Below are positions 21,180-33,753 of a stretch of 64,000 nucleotides of DNA, piece by piece. This DNA is from Halisarca cf. caerulea (lineage: Eukaryota; Porifera; Demospongiae; Chondrillida; Halisarcidae), in assembly GCA_963170055.1 (NCBI GenBank), contig CAUJGJ010000129.1, positions 695,701-759,700 on the forward strand, given 5' to 3'. Position 1 is the first letter of the stretch, and the number at the start of each line of letters is the position of its first letter. The translations under genes and the position numbers were made by a program. Below the pieces are notes generated by a model. The model had not been told where the DNA came from. It saw nothing but the letters and a program-made list of their open reading frames with translations, and ran no database searches.

Positions 21180-23624
21180 ATGGTTTGTTTGCCCTGTTTT
21201 TTGTTAATAACTTCGAATTTATTTGAAACCAGAGGACTAAGGTATATTTGCCGTGTTTGTAGGCCTTTTTGTTTGGATCAGGGGCAGAGATCGATATCAG
21301 ACTTGCAGACGAGGAGTCTAGGAAGTGGGTGGATGTCAAGAATGAAGAAGGCACCCCAGATCGTCTTCCACTCTACTATGATGGGGAAACAGTAGCTGGC
21401 CAGGTGCTTGTTAATCTAAAGCCAGGTAAAAAACTCGAGCATCAAGGAATACGCATAGAATTTATGGGACAAATTGGTAAGGATTGTTATTGATGATCAC
21501 ACAATATTTACACTATAACATTAATAATTTCTTGTTTATCTTACAGAAATGTTTTATGATCGCGGGAATCACCACAATTTCATCTCATTGGTTCGTTCAC
21601 TTTCTCCTCCTGGTACAATGGATCAGAGTACTACTTTTGATTTTGAGTTTGTGAATGCAGAGAAGCCTCATGAAAGCTACACAGGTGTCAATGTCCGTTT
21701 AAGGTAAGGCTCCAGGGTTGGAACAATCTCAGTGTGACTGGTATCTCTACCTATTTTATTATGGAAGTTTGTGGGAATTCATAAGGCAGTCTTATCTGAG
21801 GCAAAAATGTTTGGAAGGCACCCACTAAATTTCCTCTTTACTATCACTTATAAATCATCTGAATTCTTATTAACTTCAGTGCCATTTTGAATTGTCTCTA
21901 TATACGCATGTTTCGATGTGATCAGGAATTTCAGATTTTTGCACATGGTCATCATACAGCACATCATTTGGAAGAATTTATAGCTGGGTCTGAAAGGCCA
22001 TGTGACACGAGAATTAAACTCTCAAATTTTGAACGTTTTCACCTAAAGGCATTGTAAGATTTCACCAATGGTTTTGCAATCTGTTGCCGGAGATTTCCGC
22101 AAGGATTTTTGAATGTCAGATAGCATAATGATAGATTTTTGTGGGGGATTTTCAGATTTCAACAAAGATTTATTTTAGGATCTCGAACAAAATAAGGAAT
22201 TTCAGATTTAGCATTTTGCAAGATTTTGAGATTTCACTTGAGATATAAGTTAGTGTGTTCTAGAGAGTATTCACTGTGTTATGGACCCCTCATTTACATA
22301 ATTATGTACAACCATAATATAATATAGTTACCCCAAGCTGTATTATGCATGTGTGTACATTCTTTATGGTACCATGTACTGTAGGGGCATGAACATATGC
22401 AACTTGTGGTTTAGGTTTGGAAAATGTTTGGTTGAAGGCTTCATAAAGTAGTGCCTGAAACTATTCAAGCAGGTTGTGGAGTACGTAGATCACTGTTGCA
22501 GTTGTGCATGTACATATGTATGTTATAGACTAAAGTGATATTATGGTGACTGTACCTCATAAGATGGATGGCGAGATTAGACAGAATGCGGAATTGTAGA
22601 GGTATTGGATTGAAGAGGTTTCACTGTATTTTCTAGAAAGTACAAGTACCCTGTGCAAGTTATAGGGTTAGAATGGTGATATAAATATTATCGTTTTGTT
22701 ACTCCCACGGATGGCTAACTTCTTTGATGTAGTGTTTTAACAAACATTGTATGGAAATTGCTTATTACACTAACATGGTGCTGATGTCCTTTTCAGATAT
22801 TTCTTGCGTGTTGTTATTGTGCGAAGAATATCTGACATAACAAGGGAGAGAGACATCGCTGTACATACTTTGTCATCATACCCAGACATTAACAATAGCC
22901 TCAAAATGGAAGTTGGCATTGAAGATTCCCTCCACATTGAGTTTGAATACAACAAGTCCAAGTAAGTATGTTGTTTTCAACCTGTTCGATTATTAAGTTT
23001 TGTGTGTTTCAGTGAATATTTTAACCCCGCAATTATTGAGTGTGTGTCTCTTGTATAGATATCATTTACGAGATGTTGTGGTTGGCAAGATTTATTTTCT
23101 ACTTGTTCGTATTAAGATAAAGCACATGGAAATCTCTATAATCAAAAGAGAAACTGCTGGTACTGGTACTAACATGTACAATGAGAATGACACTTTAGCA
23201 AAGTACGAAATTATGGATGGTGCACCAGTGAGAGGTATAAATGTTATTATTATTGTATCCGTGTCACAGATATACAATTTAACTGTTAAATGTTTGCTGG
23301 TAATGTTGCGAGCAAGCTATGCAGTATACAGTGATACCGTATTATTGATTATAAGTGTTATGTGGCCTTTGGCAGAGGCTTGTTTCCTGGTCTTATACTT
23401 TGTTTTTGTTTGCAGGAGAATCTATTCCTATCAGATTGTTTCTTGGTGCTTATGAGCTGGGTACTACTATGAAAGATGTCTGCCGGAAGTTCAGTGTCCG
23501 TTTTTTTGTGAATTTGGTACTTGTTGATGAAGAAGACAGAAGATATTTCAAGCAGCAAGAAATAATTCTTTGGAGGAAGGCTGATGCTAAGACCACTAGG
23601 AAGTCGAAGAAAACTCAAGCATAA
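21180..23624 (+). CDS. VPS26: VPS26 retromer subunit, six exons, complete
   Basis: Exons: 21,180-21,182 (the ATG alone), 21,263-21,476, 21,547-21,703, 22,797-22,961, 23,059-23,234, 23,416-23,624. All introns are GT-AG and phases agree, giving 307 residues, slightly shorter than mammalian VPS26 (about 327). The start MAFLFGSGAEIDI parallels the MSFFGFGQSAEIDI start of human VPS26A. Strongly conserved blocks include LEHQGIRIEF, MFYDRGNHHNF, KMEVGIEDSLHIEFEYNKSK, YHLRDVVVGKIYFLLVRIKI, YEIMDGAPVRGESIPIRLFL and YFKQQEIILWRK. VPS26 has two arrestin-like sandwiches and binds VPS35 in the retromer coat that recycles cargo from endosomes. The C-terminal tail is short and basic (KTTRKSKKTQA) and lacks the acidic or serine-rich extension of vertebrate paralogues. 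Exon 1 is inferred from the matching phase and the conserved start, since three coding bases cannot be proven by homology. Confidence 0.95.
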
Positions 23625-23764
23625 GAGTTGATTGTATTGTCTGGCTACTTCTCGATTGCATGTTTTTTTTTGCGTATAGCATATTAGTAGTACTAAAGCT
23701 TTAGTGCACATTTGTAGGGGGGATTCCCTGTGTAAAGTGATGACTCACGCTCCCCATCAAGAAA
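23625..23764. other. 140-bp gap between VPS26 and VCPIP1
   Basis: This gap must hold the VPS26 3' end and the VCPIP1 promoter or leader. I see no AATAAA in it, so VPS26 may use a variant signal or a site inside VCPIP1. Confidence 0.6.
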
Positions 23765-26700
23765 ATGGAGGGAAGAAGTGGATTTAGTGATATAGCTACA
23801 TCTGCCTCAGCTTTGCTTCAGTTAATCGATTCTATACGAGGAAATATTTCTGTGGCTGATAAATCAAAATACATTTGCGGTAAATGTCCAGATCCAGCCT
23901 GTAAGGCGACGCTTTATTTTCCATCGTACGAGCGAAGCGTGCTTTGTTCCAAATGCTATCAGAGACACGATAGGAGTAATCTTTCGGATATTAAAGAAGT
24001 GAGCGAAATGGAAGAAGGAGAAAGGCAGCGACTTTTATCGACGATGTACTATAATCAGTCAGCCTTGGAAGTTCCTAAGAAGGCTGAAATGATGAAGGTA
24101 CAAGGAATCTCACATTATCAATGCAAGTTATTGTCTCATCTTTTGACAACGTATGGAATGGATAAAAGTGGTTCTCCGAAGCTACTTCGAGATTTGGGAG
24201 GTTCAGAATCTTTTGATTGTTCAAAGCTATCGAGATATGCCTTTGCCATTGATGAAATGCATCTAGATCAAGCTGGATATGGTATTGATACTGGTAGCCA
24301 CAATTATCTGGCAGATACCCTTAGTATGATTGACAATGTCAATGAAGGAGAGACTCTAGTGCCACTTCATGCAGATGGTGATGGCCACTGTCTTGTCCAT
24401 GCTGTATCAAGATGCCTAATTGGTCGAGAATTGTTTTGGCATTCCTTGCGCTCACAGCTCCAGCAGCATTTACGAGAGAATCTTCAGCAATACAAAGCTC
24501 ATTTCAAGGAATTCATTGAAGATGATGAGTGGGAAGAAATAATTGATGAAGCTGGCCCAGACTACATTCCTCCAGATGATAGAGGCATGGGTCTTCGAAA
24601 TATTCACATCTTTGGTTTGGCAAATGTGCTTCATCGTCCCATTGTTTTGTTGGATAGTTTGGATGGTAAGTATTTATGTTGCATGCATTCTTGGTAGTCT
24701 GTTTTGGGTTACATTGATGTTTGGTAGTTGATATTATGTAAGGAAGTTACGCAATAAGTATAGCATTCCTCACTTTCGACCTGGCCGAATGGTAAGTGGC
24801 ATGCTGTAATATTCTTCTGTGTCTGGTACGCTTCAAGATTTTGTGAATACGTAGCTTGCCTGATTATATTTGTCCAATTTATAGCAAGATACATTATGGG
24901 GTATGGTAGTACAGTGGAAAGTCGATTATCCGAACTAATTGGGGATTGACCTGTTCGTAAAATCAAATTGTACGTATAATCAAACAGCACATTTATTGTA
25001 TATAAAGTTACATACATACCCATGAATGTCTACAGGCATGGAACACTACTCTAAGTTTACAGAGAGCTTTCTTAGCTTACCATATCAGTATAGTTTTTAG
25101 CAATTATAAGAAACTCACTAACTATTAATAATACCACTTGTTTTGAGTATCTAACCACTTATCAATCCAAATTTACCTTCTAAAAGAGGTATGAGAAGAC
25201 TTTTTTTCAAATTCGTTCACAAATAGTCAACTTTTTCAGATTTTAGGACATTATCTTCTTTTGGGTGGTAGCAATTTTTGCTTACTCAGCAAATTGTGCA
25301 ATATCTTGGCTGTTCCGATCATTGACGTTTCAGTTAACTGACGTTCGGATAATCGACATTCCACTGTACTCCATAAGTATGATTGACACTGAAAAACATG
25401 GCCACCATACATTTGAGCAATTTTTTTTTTTTTACCCAAAAGCTAGCGATACAGTACAGTTAGAAGCATTTCGAAGTGATATTGGTACATTTTGGCACAC
25501 TAGCTACAAGGTGAAGTAGTCAATAGACCATATGCAATTTCATGCCCACCGCCCACGATAATGAGGTCACGGGAGGCCAACAGTGAATGCGCGTCAGCCG
25601 CACCTATTCTAATGTATGGGAAATTGGTGTTTGAAGTTCAAAATCGTTCTGTTATGAGATGTTTGACGACGGTATCGCTCTCAAAGCTGGTCATGTTGTT
25701 AGTAAGGTAGTCTTGAAGATTTGCTGTATATAAGATGTATAGATGCCGTCAATTCACAGCGGCAAGATCGATTTTTGCAGCGTGAGAACCCCTTTTACAT
25801 GCTTAGTTGTAAATTGAGCTATCTGTACGTATGTCTATATTATCTACGATTGAACTCGTATCGTCAGTAAACTTTGTTTTTCGAGAGTAGAAATGTCGGG
25901 AAACACTAAGTTCTGCCTGTCTTTGGCTAATGTTGGCGAGTTGAAGGTTTTCCTCGAGCAACATGGTCTTAATAACTCTGGGAGAAAACAATAACCCGTT
26001 TAAAGGTGCTGTGATTACCTTGAAACAGAGTAATTGGAAGAAGAGATAGATGCTAGAGCATTTGTTGACTTTCTTGTTGAAAGAGCACCTGGTTTTGAAG
26101 TTCTTCCCATGCAGTGGACTTCAGAGGGACTTCCAGTTATCCATGAACAAACTGTATGCTCATTCCTGAAAGCGAAGGGTGCATACACGAAAAACTATAG
26201 AACTGGTTTGCAACTTTGCCAATGTGGCCACCTCTCACATGTACAGAAAAGTGCCAGTCAGGTACCATTGTTCATCCGGGCTCGTTGCAGGCCTACAATA
26301 AGGAGGCAGCCACCATTTTATGAGTGCTTCATACAAGTTGCAGTGATGACTACGCGCAATGAGGACAAAGTACCTATGAAATTAGAGATTGAAGGTGCCA
26401 ATTGCCATTGTCCTGATGGAAAGACGCAGAGCTGTGTGCACATAGCTGCCCTGTTACTAACATTAGCCTAAGTAACACCAAAAACTGGGACCAGTAAGCC
26501 ATGTGCTTGGTCAAGACCATCCGGGTAGGCAAAAGCGCAACACATCGGCTGCTCTAGATTTTGGTCAAGCTACTTCTGAGGGATATAAACCTTATACTGG
26601 ACCACTACTAGATACCAAAGCATTGCTGGCATCCTTCGACAAAAGTACAGTAACTGGGAGTGAGCTGTTTCGTTCCATGGAAGAGGAAAGCGCTAGCACA

Positions 26701-29700
26701 CTTAAGGAAGCAAAGAAAAGAGTAAACGACATCGCCAAGACAGTGCTCAGAGACCCCATTGATTACCTCCTCAACCTTGACAAAGATGTACTTAATGTCG
26801 ATGATCTTGTTTCTGCTTTGTCTGTGTCTCACGAGGAAGTGAAGTTCATTGCAGAAATGACTACAGGACAGTGGGAAAATCCCCTTTGGATGGATGCACG
26901 TCAATGGAGGTCACAGCCAGCAATTTTGGACAGATTTGTCATAGGAAATGCCAAGGAGGTTACCCACCATCACTCTACAAGCACCTTTTTGGGTGTTTAT
27001 GGATATCCAGTATCTCCTGCTATATCTTGGGGCATACAGCATGAATCAGATGCCATCAATATGCTGGAATCCATTAAGAAGGTACACGTGGAACCATGTG
27101 GTATTTGCATTAGTGAGCAATATCCATTCCTTGGGGCATCACCTGATGGAATTATCCATGGTGAGGATAGTGGGGTAAAGTTGGTGGAAGTTAAGTGCCC
27201 TTTCAAACACTGAGAAGCAACCATTGAAGATTCATGGCATGACTCAACTTTCTGCATTGAGAAAAGGGATGGTGTATTCCAGCTAAAGAGACACCGCAAC
27301 TACTATCAAGTTACTGGTCAGTTGGGTATTACTGGTATATCTGCTGGATACTTTGTGATATGGACTCAGGCAGATATTTTCATTAAGGAAATAGTACTGG
27401 ACAAAGACATTTGGAGTACCATGCAGGATACTTGAACATTTTTATTCCAATTACCTTGGATCCAAAATTTTGGATGGACTATGTCCTATGTAACTTTCTT
27501 GTGCATGCAGTATTATAAGATAATGTTTTGTACCCTTTACATATTATGTACGTATGTATAATATATGCATGCATGAAATAAGTATAAAATACAAGGGAAT
27601 TTACTGAATCAGATAACCGAAACCACTTTAATTTGCTACAAACAACACAATACATCATGGCTTAATTAAAGGTGCCTGCAAATTACACAAAGAAGATGCA
27701 ATAATCACCATATCATCTAAAATTAGCTTGTTTGTGTGATTTGGCTTTGTTCGCTGAAAAATTTTAAAACTTTTAACCGTTTTATTGCATTTTCCACTTT
27801 TATGTAAACATTAGCTATTGCTCGTGTTTGTGATCCATCCTGTCCACTTAATTTGGCTGAAGACCTTAGGAATGATGGTATGGTAACGAAAGCTCTTCGT
27901 TTTGCTAACAAATCACAAACTGTGAATCCCCTGTCTGCCAGTATGTGTTGGCCTGGCAGTACATGGTCCAAAAAGGTACTATTTTCAACAATAAATCTAT
28001 CACTTTCCTGAAAATCCGGCTGAAATGTATGTAAATACACCAGTGAATGGATCAATGCTGACCAAGTACTTCACTGTGCTATTACTTTTGTAGTCAAACC
28101 AGGATGACTTCTGTGTTGAGAGGTTACTAGGCCTCTCTATGAATATCTCTGTCCCATCAATGATGCCTACTGTGTTAAGCATCATTGAATAAGAATACTC
28201 TGTAGGTCCTATTGTTGTTTTGGCCATTGAATGAGCGCTTCCAGCTGACGGGCAAGTAGGGGGATCCATTGACTAAGCGTGCAGGAATAAGTAGATTGGT
28301 CCACAAGAAAGTGGATGCCTAGATCCTCTTGTAAAAAGCCACAGTGGATTATCATCAGTGTAAGGAGCAGCCTCTGAGAGTTATAGAGATGGCCACAATG
28401 AGTCAAGCCAATGGGTTCCTTGGAGTTACCAGCAGTTGCAGGCAAGACGGGGGCAAGCCACACTAACAGGGTTGATAACTGTGCATGGCTCAGTTCTGTG
28501 TAAAAGTGCATAGCATTACCATCCAGTAGGGTTACGTCCAATCTTTGTCGTGTTGAACGCAGATTGTGGATATCTTGTGTCAACTGCGCTACACTTCTTT
28601 GTAAGACCTGAATCTCTTTCTGTAGATCTTCTGTTTTATCAGACTCTGGAATTTGCAGTGTGGCTTGGAAGGTGTCTTCAGAATTATCACATTCTAAGAC
28701 TTCTTCAATTGGCTGTAACTTTTTCTCTAGCATGCCAACCTTCCGTGATACTCTCCTGACCTTAGGAGATGGGGTTGTCACATCTGAGTCATGAGATTTT
28801 GGACGCTTAAATAGCACTGGTATCCGGTTTGGATCAACCCTTGATGATCCCGCCAAATCTTTGTAATCAATGTTGCAGATGACAGATTCTGTTGTTGATG
28901 TCCAAGTTTTTCCCCCTTCTCTACATCTGGTAAGATTGAGCTACTTAATCACACTCTACTTCACAGCATCTGGCATACCTTCAATGGCATGTAGAGTGAG
29001 TGAATGTTTAGATTTGGGACAATCTGTTGTCGTTAATGTACTGCATCCACAAAGTCTATTCCCACTAACATCTTCTGGACACCGTCCTTTACGATTCGAA
29101 CAACCCCAAACACAGCACTGTTGCCAAGACATGTCAAAATCCGTTATAGAATACTCGAAAATGAGTACCCATCATACACAGACAAATCTATACAGCAGAA
29201 TTGGTTCAAATACCTCGACGAGATAGCCCAATTTACAACTAAGTGTGTAAACGGGGTTCTCATGCAGCAAAAATCGATCTTGTTGCTGTAAATTGACGGC
29301 ATCTATACATTTTATATGCAACAAATCTTTCAAGACTACGTACCTATGTAACTCACAACATGACCAGCTTTGAGAGTGGTGCTGTCGTCGAACGTCTTGT
29401 AACAGAACAATTTTGAACTTCAAACAACAATTTCCCATACATTAGAATAGGCGCGGTTGACGCGCATTCACCGTTGATCTCCCGTGACCTCATTATCGTT
29501 GGCGATGGGTGTGGAATTTCATATGGTCTATTTCTTAAAGAAATTTGAAATCTTGGATGACGATATATATATGTACATTAGGCTCTGGAACACCATTGGA
29601 ATTTAAGGTCATTATTCTTTTTTTTCTTGTTTGTTGGGTTACTGTTTTCATTAGGATATCTGGTGTATAACACTTGTCCAATATATTAAGGATCGTGCAA

Positions 29701-32375
29701 AAAGCCATTATCAAAAAAGGATTCTCCAAAAACACTTGGAACAAGGTTAAGTTGCAAAACCGGTACAGGGCTAGGTGGGCAAAGGGCAAGACAGGCATAG
29801 GGCTTGACGAGCATAGGGCTACACATGCATGAGGCTAGATGGGCATAGGGCTAGACAGAGTTTAATTGGACTGAATGTACACTGTGCAAATTCCTACATC
29901 CCGCATGTGCAGCACATTATACAGTACATATGTGCTGCGGGATGTAGGAATTTGCACAGTGTACATTCAGTCCAATTAAACTCTGTCTAGCCCTATGCCC
30001 ATCTAGCCTCATGCATGTGTAGCCCTATGCTCGTCAATCCCTATGCCTGTCTTGCCCTTTGCCCACCTAGCCCTGTACCGGTTTTGCAACTTAACCTTGT
30101 TCTGAATGTTTTTGGAGAATCCTTTTTTGATAATGGCTTTTTGCACGATCCTGTGTCAATCCTACATCCTTGTACCATTTTTAAATGGTTTTTATACACC
30201 CTTGTTCGTGCGGTTAGGGTTAGGGTTGCTTGAATAGGTTTCCACTACAGTTGAGAAGGAACACGATCAAATCTTGTAAGATAAAGAAACTAGAAATCTA
30301 TGCAGTTATCTGACTAATATCAATGTACCCATCTAGAAACAAATGATCGAACGAAAAGAGCGCTGAAGTCGACGATCATCGAAGTGCAGACCTTGTGCAC
30401 GTACGCGTATGTCTAGTCTCGCGTAGTCATTTCGCCGATCCGAAAATGGCTGATCCGGCGAATGTATGGGATTTGCCTATTAATTTTTTTCTCGCTTTAG
30501 AAGTGTAGGTATTGCTTCAAAACCTACAAAAGGCACTTCGCGCTAACAATCGGAGCTCACTGGCGAAAGATGAGACCTCTGGACCCTTCGTGGCGACCTG
30601 TAGCCCAGTTCGAAAAAATGACGAGAAGAATAAGAAGAAGAAGAAGAATAAGAATAATCTTAAAATGGTACTGGTGTTGCGTAGCCATACATTTTCGTCT
30701 AAAATTGCAAAGTTCTTTAAAGAAATTGGCCTACGAAGGGTTTTACCTACTTCATCTTATACCTAGTGTGTCAAAAGGTACCAATATCACTTTTAAATGT
30801 TACTAACTGTACTGCATCGTTAGTTTTCAGACGAAAACAAAATTTGCGCTAATGTATGGCGGCCATGTTTTTTCCGTGTCAATCGTACATATGAAGTACT
30901 ACCGTACTCCATAATATATATATTGAACTGAGTGCACACTGTGCAAATTTCTACATTCAGCAGCACATGTGTACTGTATAATGTGCTGCACATGCGGGAT
31001 GTAGGAATTTGCACAGTGTGCACTCAGTCCAGCTAAACTCTGTCTAGCCCTATACCCGTCTAGCCTCATGTATGTGTAGCCTTATGCTCGTCTAGCCCTA
31101 TGCCTGTCTTGCCCTTTGCCCACCTAGCCCTGTACCTGTTTTGCAACTTACCCTTGTTCTGAATGTTTTTGGATAATCCTTTTTTGATAATGCCTTTTTG
31201 CACAATCCTGTGTCAATCCTACATTCTTTAACCATTTTAAAATGGCTTAACTGACTTAGATAATGTTTTCCCACGGATTGGCGTGGGAGGTGCGTATACC
31301 AAGTAAACAGTTGGCAACTGTACTTCAGATCCCAGAGATGGACGATCGTAGCTTTTTCCGAGAATTCTACCAGTAAATTACTGATCGTGCGCATCCTCCC
31401 TAGAGTCAGGACCACCGAATACAGAGTAGGCACCCTCTAGACCAGGGCAACTTGTTGCCCAAACAATCGATCGAAAAGTAGTTGGAAAAGGCCGCTGGTG
31501 AGACATTGAAGCTGAGCGAAGAGAAGCAGTTTCGTTCTATCGATTTCCCGATTCGCTAAGCTGTAGTTTGGCTCTGTGCAATGGTAAAATCCGCCATTTG
31601 GCCATGTCAATTTTAGCAGATATCGCTACGCAATGGAAACTTTTGGTTTGGTAAGCCTGTCAATCATACTCGCCTGCACTACTGTAACATTCTCACTAAT
31701 GTTGTCTGCTTTATGAGACAAGGGTCTGCGTGAAACATCAATGTGCACGCTTAAGCATTTTACCTAAAAATACTGATTTTGCCGAGCTTTGTAGTGTGAA
31801 AGACCACCTTTCAGTCAGGTGTGTGAAGTTGGACTAGAGTATTTAAATAGAAAGACGATTGAAAACTTGTACAAAGAATTTCAAAGCGATGCCATTTATG
31901 CAATGAGGGGCTGCATGTATGGTGCATTGTCCTTGCTCTTCAGGTAGACACTATACAGCCAGTTGGTCTCTTGATTATTGTTTGTCACTTAGCTATGGCT
32001 GTAAGTACTGTCCTCCTGAGGTCACATCACATCGTTTTAATCCATAACACACTTCTCTAATTTGTAACACACTACTCCAATTTATATCACATTGAATCTT
32101 GTGGTATACAGTGTATAACAAATGGGAATAACCATGGTAACATTAGCTATATATATATATATATATATTTATACATACAGTTGACTCTCATTAGTAAGTA
32201 CACCAGGGGACCTTCAACGTTAGTACTCCTTATCAGGAGTACTTGTTAATTGAAAGACTCATTTTTGACTTGTATATTAGCTACATAGCAGTATGATACA
32301 TACTTAGTCTATAGAATATGTACATAATATAGTTATTGTAGTACAAAAATCAACAAAATGTCAGTCCTACAAACT

Positions 32376-32414
<39 letters not shown>

Positions 32415-33675
32415 TGTGAATGTGTCTAATTCTGTGTATGCATGTGTATTTGCATGTGCATGCATGTACACATACGCACATGTGTACGGTACTTCCCATA
32501 GTAATTTTAACGATTTGTTATGAACGAACGAACGAACGAATAACAAAGGGCGAACGAATGCTGAATGAACGAGTGAATGAACGCTTGAACTTATGATGTC
32601 ATAATGTGACGTTTTTAAAAAATTACGCAACTTCTATAAAGACGTCTCTTCGGATTCTTCCACAAGTTGGCGAAATGAGTTCATTTTCTTCGAAATGAAT
32701 GAAGCAAAATTTTATTATCCTTAGCTATCTCACTGTCAATGAAGTCCAGGATAGCAGGCGTCTTGGTGGGCTTTCTACCAGTTACCGCTTCTGGTAAAAA
32801 AATGAATGAAACAAAAATTTTTCATTCTTAGCTATCTCGCTGTCAATGAAGTCCAGGATAGCAGGCGTCTTGGTGGGCTTTCTACCAGTTACCGCTTCTG
32901 GTAATGGTGCCCGTATCTTTAAATTTCTTTAGGGAATGCTATATCCCTGGCTTCTTAATGTTGTGGCCTTCTGATGCTAGTAGATTCGCGATCTGAGACT
33001 AAGACTTGCCTATTTCGATTAGATAGAGAATTCGCTGTTTCATGAAGTTAGAATAAACTATAATGTTCGCCTGCACACTCCCTATACTTTAACATCTGCA
33101 TGCGCATTATGACGCTTCCGCTATCACGTGATTGATCCGAATGAATGAAGGTTGAACGAAGGCTTGAGTGAACCCTGATCAAACGCTGAATGATGGTGTA
33201 ATGAATGAACGGTCGTCGTTAAAATTGCTATGGGAAGTCAGGGTTTCATTTAGGGGGGGGGGGGGGGCATTCGCCCCCCCTTGCCAGAGTCTCGCCCCCC
33301 CTTGGAAATTAGGTTAGCCTTATTTTTGTTGAAGAGGTAAATTTGAATAAAGAACTGAACTCAATCTCTTCAAGGTCAAAGAGTAATTCTGTGCCCCAAT
33401 CAACCTTGAATGGTGTAAAAAGTCAATTTTTCCTGGAGCATACTGTGTATATAAGTACCCTTACAACTGTACATTGCAGATAGATACTGTGATACTAATG
33501 CTTTCCCCCCCCCAAAAAGGTAATCCTGGAGATGAGCAGCAGAAATCTGGTCATGTCCCCAGACCCCCTAGAAGGCGCACTATCGTGTGCACTCCCTTTG
33601 CCCCCCCATTTATTTTGTAAGTATTGTTTTGCCCCCCCCCCTTGCCCATTTTTCTAAATGAAACCCTGGAAGTAC

Positions 33676-33753
<78 letters not shown>

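Larger units (their letters stand above)
25522..29532. mobile_element. ISL2EU-type DNA transposon, about 4.0 kb, inactivated
   Basis: Long terminal inverted repeats of about 280 bp (25,522-25,800 and 29,255-29,532) start ATAGACCATATG and share ATAATGAGGTCACGGGAG and a TCGATCTTG/GATCGATTTT zone. Inside are a SWIM plus YqaJ gene on the plus strand and a DDE transposase on the minus strand. The pairing of an IS5-like transposase with a YqaJ exonuclease is, to my knowledge, the signature of the eukaryotic ISL2EU group. Both genes carry stops or frameshifts. The element sits in VCPIP1 intron 1 and splits a family B repeat. Confidence 0.75.

Noticed and set aside
30210..30230. GGTTAGGGTTAGGGTTGC as telomere-like sequence
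   Set aside because: Only two TTAGGG units inside a transposon-rich intron; too short to be a telomere.
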